This document shows positions 25,028-25,963 of a stretch of DNA of 25,963 nt, piece by piece. The stretch is from positions 1-25,963 of the forward strand of contig JANRKG010000360.1 of assembly GCA_033763635.1 (NCBI GenBank), read 5' to 3'. The position numbers were made by a program, and so were the translations under genes. The number at the start of each line of letters is the position of its first letter. The stretch's first letter is position 1. This DNA is from JANRKG01 sp033763635 (GTDB taxonomy: Bacteria > Cyanobacteriota > Cyanobacteriia > GCF-001939115). The notes beneath the pieces are model-generated. The model searched no databases. It saw only the letters and a program-made list of their open reading frames with translations, and was not told where the DNA came from.

Positions 25028-25726
25028 CTACCAGAGAATCGGCAGCGATTGTAACTCATCAACCGCATTGAGAGCCACCCGGTAGTCTGCATCCCTTCCC
25101 TGTTGACGATAGAGCGCTGCCGCCTGACGATAATCCGCTAGAGCCAACTGCTCATTTCCCAGGCGGGCACGGGCAACCCCCCGACTGTAGTAAGCCTCTG
25201 GATAATCAGGTTTTCGTTGAATTGCCTGATTGAAATCCTGGATCGCTCCCTGATAATCCCCCAACTGACCCTGAGCATAGCCCCGGTTGTAATAAGCTTC
25301 CGCAAAATCGGGGTTTTCTGCCAGCACCAGACTCAATTCCTCGATCGCCTCCTGATAATTGCCTGCCTGATTCAGGCTGGTGGCGCGATCGTAGGAACCT
25401 CCTCCCCCCGTTGTCGAACCTGTTTCAGGGGATTGGGGATTCTGGGCGATGGGAGCTTCGGTTGTGGTACGAATAGTTGTCCTTTCGGTGACAACCTGGG
25501 GAGAAGTCGGTGGCAGAGCGGGTTGAGTCACCTGTTGAGAAAGGACTGGAGGAGCCGTTTGAGGAACGGTCTGGGGAACAGTTTGGGGAACGGTCTGCAC
25601 AGTTCGCACCGTTTGTCCGGTTGGCGGTTCTTGAGAAGCCGAAGGGGACAGAAAGCGGGCGGCAAAGCGTCCCAAGATCAAAATTGCGCCTAACAGGAGT
25701 AAAGCCCGAACCCAGTTGTTTTGCAT
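25028..25726 (-). CDS. Membrane-anchored TPR protein
   Basis: A 232-residue protein. Residues 7-27 (ALLLLGAILILGRFAARFL) form a single membrane anchor near the N-terminus. A low-complexity Pro/Thr/Gln linker follows, with TVPQ repeats at about 45-57 encoded by a matching near-perfect DNA repeat around 25570-25600. From about residue 110 come at least three tetratricopeptide repeats with the usual pattern 'AEAYYNRGYAQGQLGDYQGAI' split as NPDFAEAYYNRGYAQ, KPDYPEAYYSRGVAR and a final degenerate copy. TPRs mediate protein contacts; partner unknown. The domain would face either the periplasm or the thylakoid lumen if the anchor is an uncleaved signal. GGAG lies 9 bases before the ATG. Such proteins are numerous in cyanobacteria. 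Confidence 0.9.
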   Translation of the reverse strand: MQNNWVRALLLLGAILILGRFAARFLSPSASQEPPTGQTVRTVQTVPQTVPQTVPQTAPPVLSQQVTQPALPPTSPQVVTERTTIRTTTEAPIAQNPQSPETGSTTGGGGSYDRATSLNQAGNYQEAIEELSLVLAENPDFAEAYYNRGYAQGQLGDYQGAIQDFNQAIQRKPDYPEAYYSRGVARARLGNEQLALADYRQAAALYRQQGRDADYRVALNAVDELQSLPILW

Positions 25727-25963
25727 TGCTCTGCTCCAGAAGAGTGGATATTACAATCCCTTTACTAATTTCTGCACTGCTTGCCCAGGAAAACTCTGGG
25801 TTTCGGCTTCGCTCAACCCACCCTCAGGTTGGGGAAACTTAGAATCATCAATACTTTTAGCTTAATTTTCTCCTGAGAGTATTTTTATACCCTGCGGTAT
25901 GCGTCGAAAGCAGGAAATCTGGAACTGTCCTATCTCCCACAAAAAATTCTTTTAAGCGCGGTA
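25727..25963. other. Right-edge intergenic region with an inverted repeat
   Basis: No gene is recognisable in the last 237 bases. TGGGTT (25797-25802) and AACCCA (25815-25820) form a hairpin-like motif with the TGGGTTTCG...CTCAACCCA wording seen in dispersed cyanobacterial intergenic repeats. ATACC/GGTAT near 25889-25902 can form another small hairpin. This should include the promoter of the TPR gene, which I could not pinpoint. Confidence 0.5.

Noticed and set aside
25217..25842. Long plus-strand frames antisense to the TPR gene
   Set aside because: They arise from the repetitive linker and TPR codons of the real gene on the other strand.

Overview
The window is a stretch of ordinary cyanobacterial chromosome. 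The truncated 16S rRNA gene at the left edge carries two sites typical of cyanobacteria: the segment around 390-414 and the CCGCAATGGG-type segment around 790-810. HIP1-type GCGATCGC octamers recur (for example near 8018, 9885, 21703, 22383 and 23992). The gene set is also cyanobacterial: a spkB-like kinase, a CugP-like pyrophosphorylase, GlgA of the second cyanobacterial type, and gatB for indirect Gln-tRNA synthesis. I see no IS element, prophage, tRNA, CRISPR array or defence island. The genus cannot be fixed from this alone.

Layout. 1-1441: 5' part of a 16S gene on the minus strand with its leader and a clear sigma-70 promoter. 1442-3678 (minus): a glutathione S-transferase and a zinc-motif/kinase/pentapeptide-repeat protein. 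3679-4451: a long gene-free spacer with two 14-bp tandem duplications. 4452-7312 (plus): pheT and a YciI-family gene. 7309-9006 (minus): a tight operon of a 60-residue membrane protein, a methyltransferase and cobK. 9531-12191 (plus): a three-domain sugar nucleotidyltransferase. 12206-14251: an exported protein of unknown function divergent from an exported double-SH3 protein. 14359-17676: glgA divergent from a GH57 glycosidase. 17741-18154: a VanZ-like protein. 18155-20079 (minus): ssb and the CugP-like gene. 20285-22515 (minus): argJ, a 45-codon membrane-peptide gene overlapping it, and scpA. 22956-24440: gatB. 24736-25726: a 69-residue hypothetical and a TPR protein.

The middle of the window leans towards carbohydrate metabolism. 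It has two paralogous sugar-1-phosphate nucleotidyltransferases, a starch/glycogen synthase and a GH57 enzyme, which together suggest NDP-sugar supply and alpha-glucan turnover. Most other genes are housekeeping.

I do not see a clearly new multigene system. The items most worth following are four. (1) The mutase-like half of the three-domain transferase has lost its catalytic serine (Asp at 516), its metal loop and its phosphate loop. (2) A compact promoter-to-terminator unit on the minus strand upstream of argJ could be a roughly 50-nt small RNA or an argJ attenuator. (3) A 45-codon single-span membrane peptide gene sits between argJ and scpA and starts inside argJ. (4) The exported 352-residue protein has a conserved but functionally unassigned domain.
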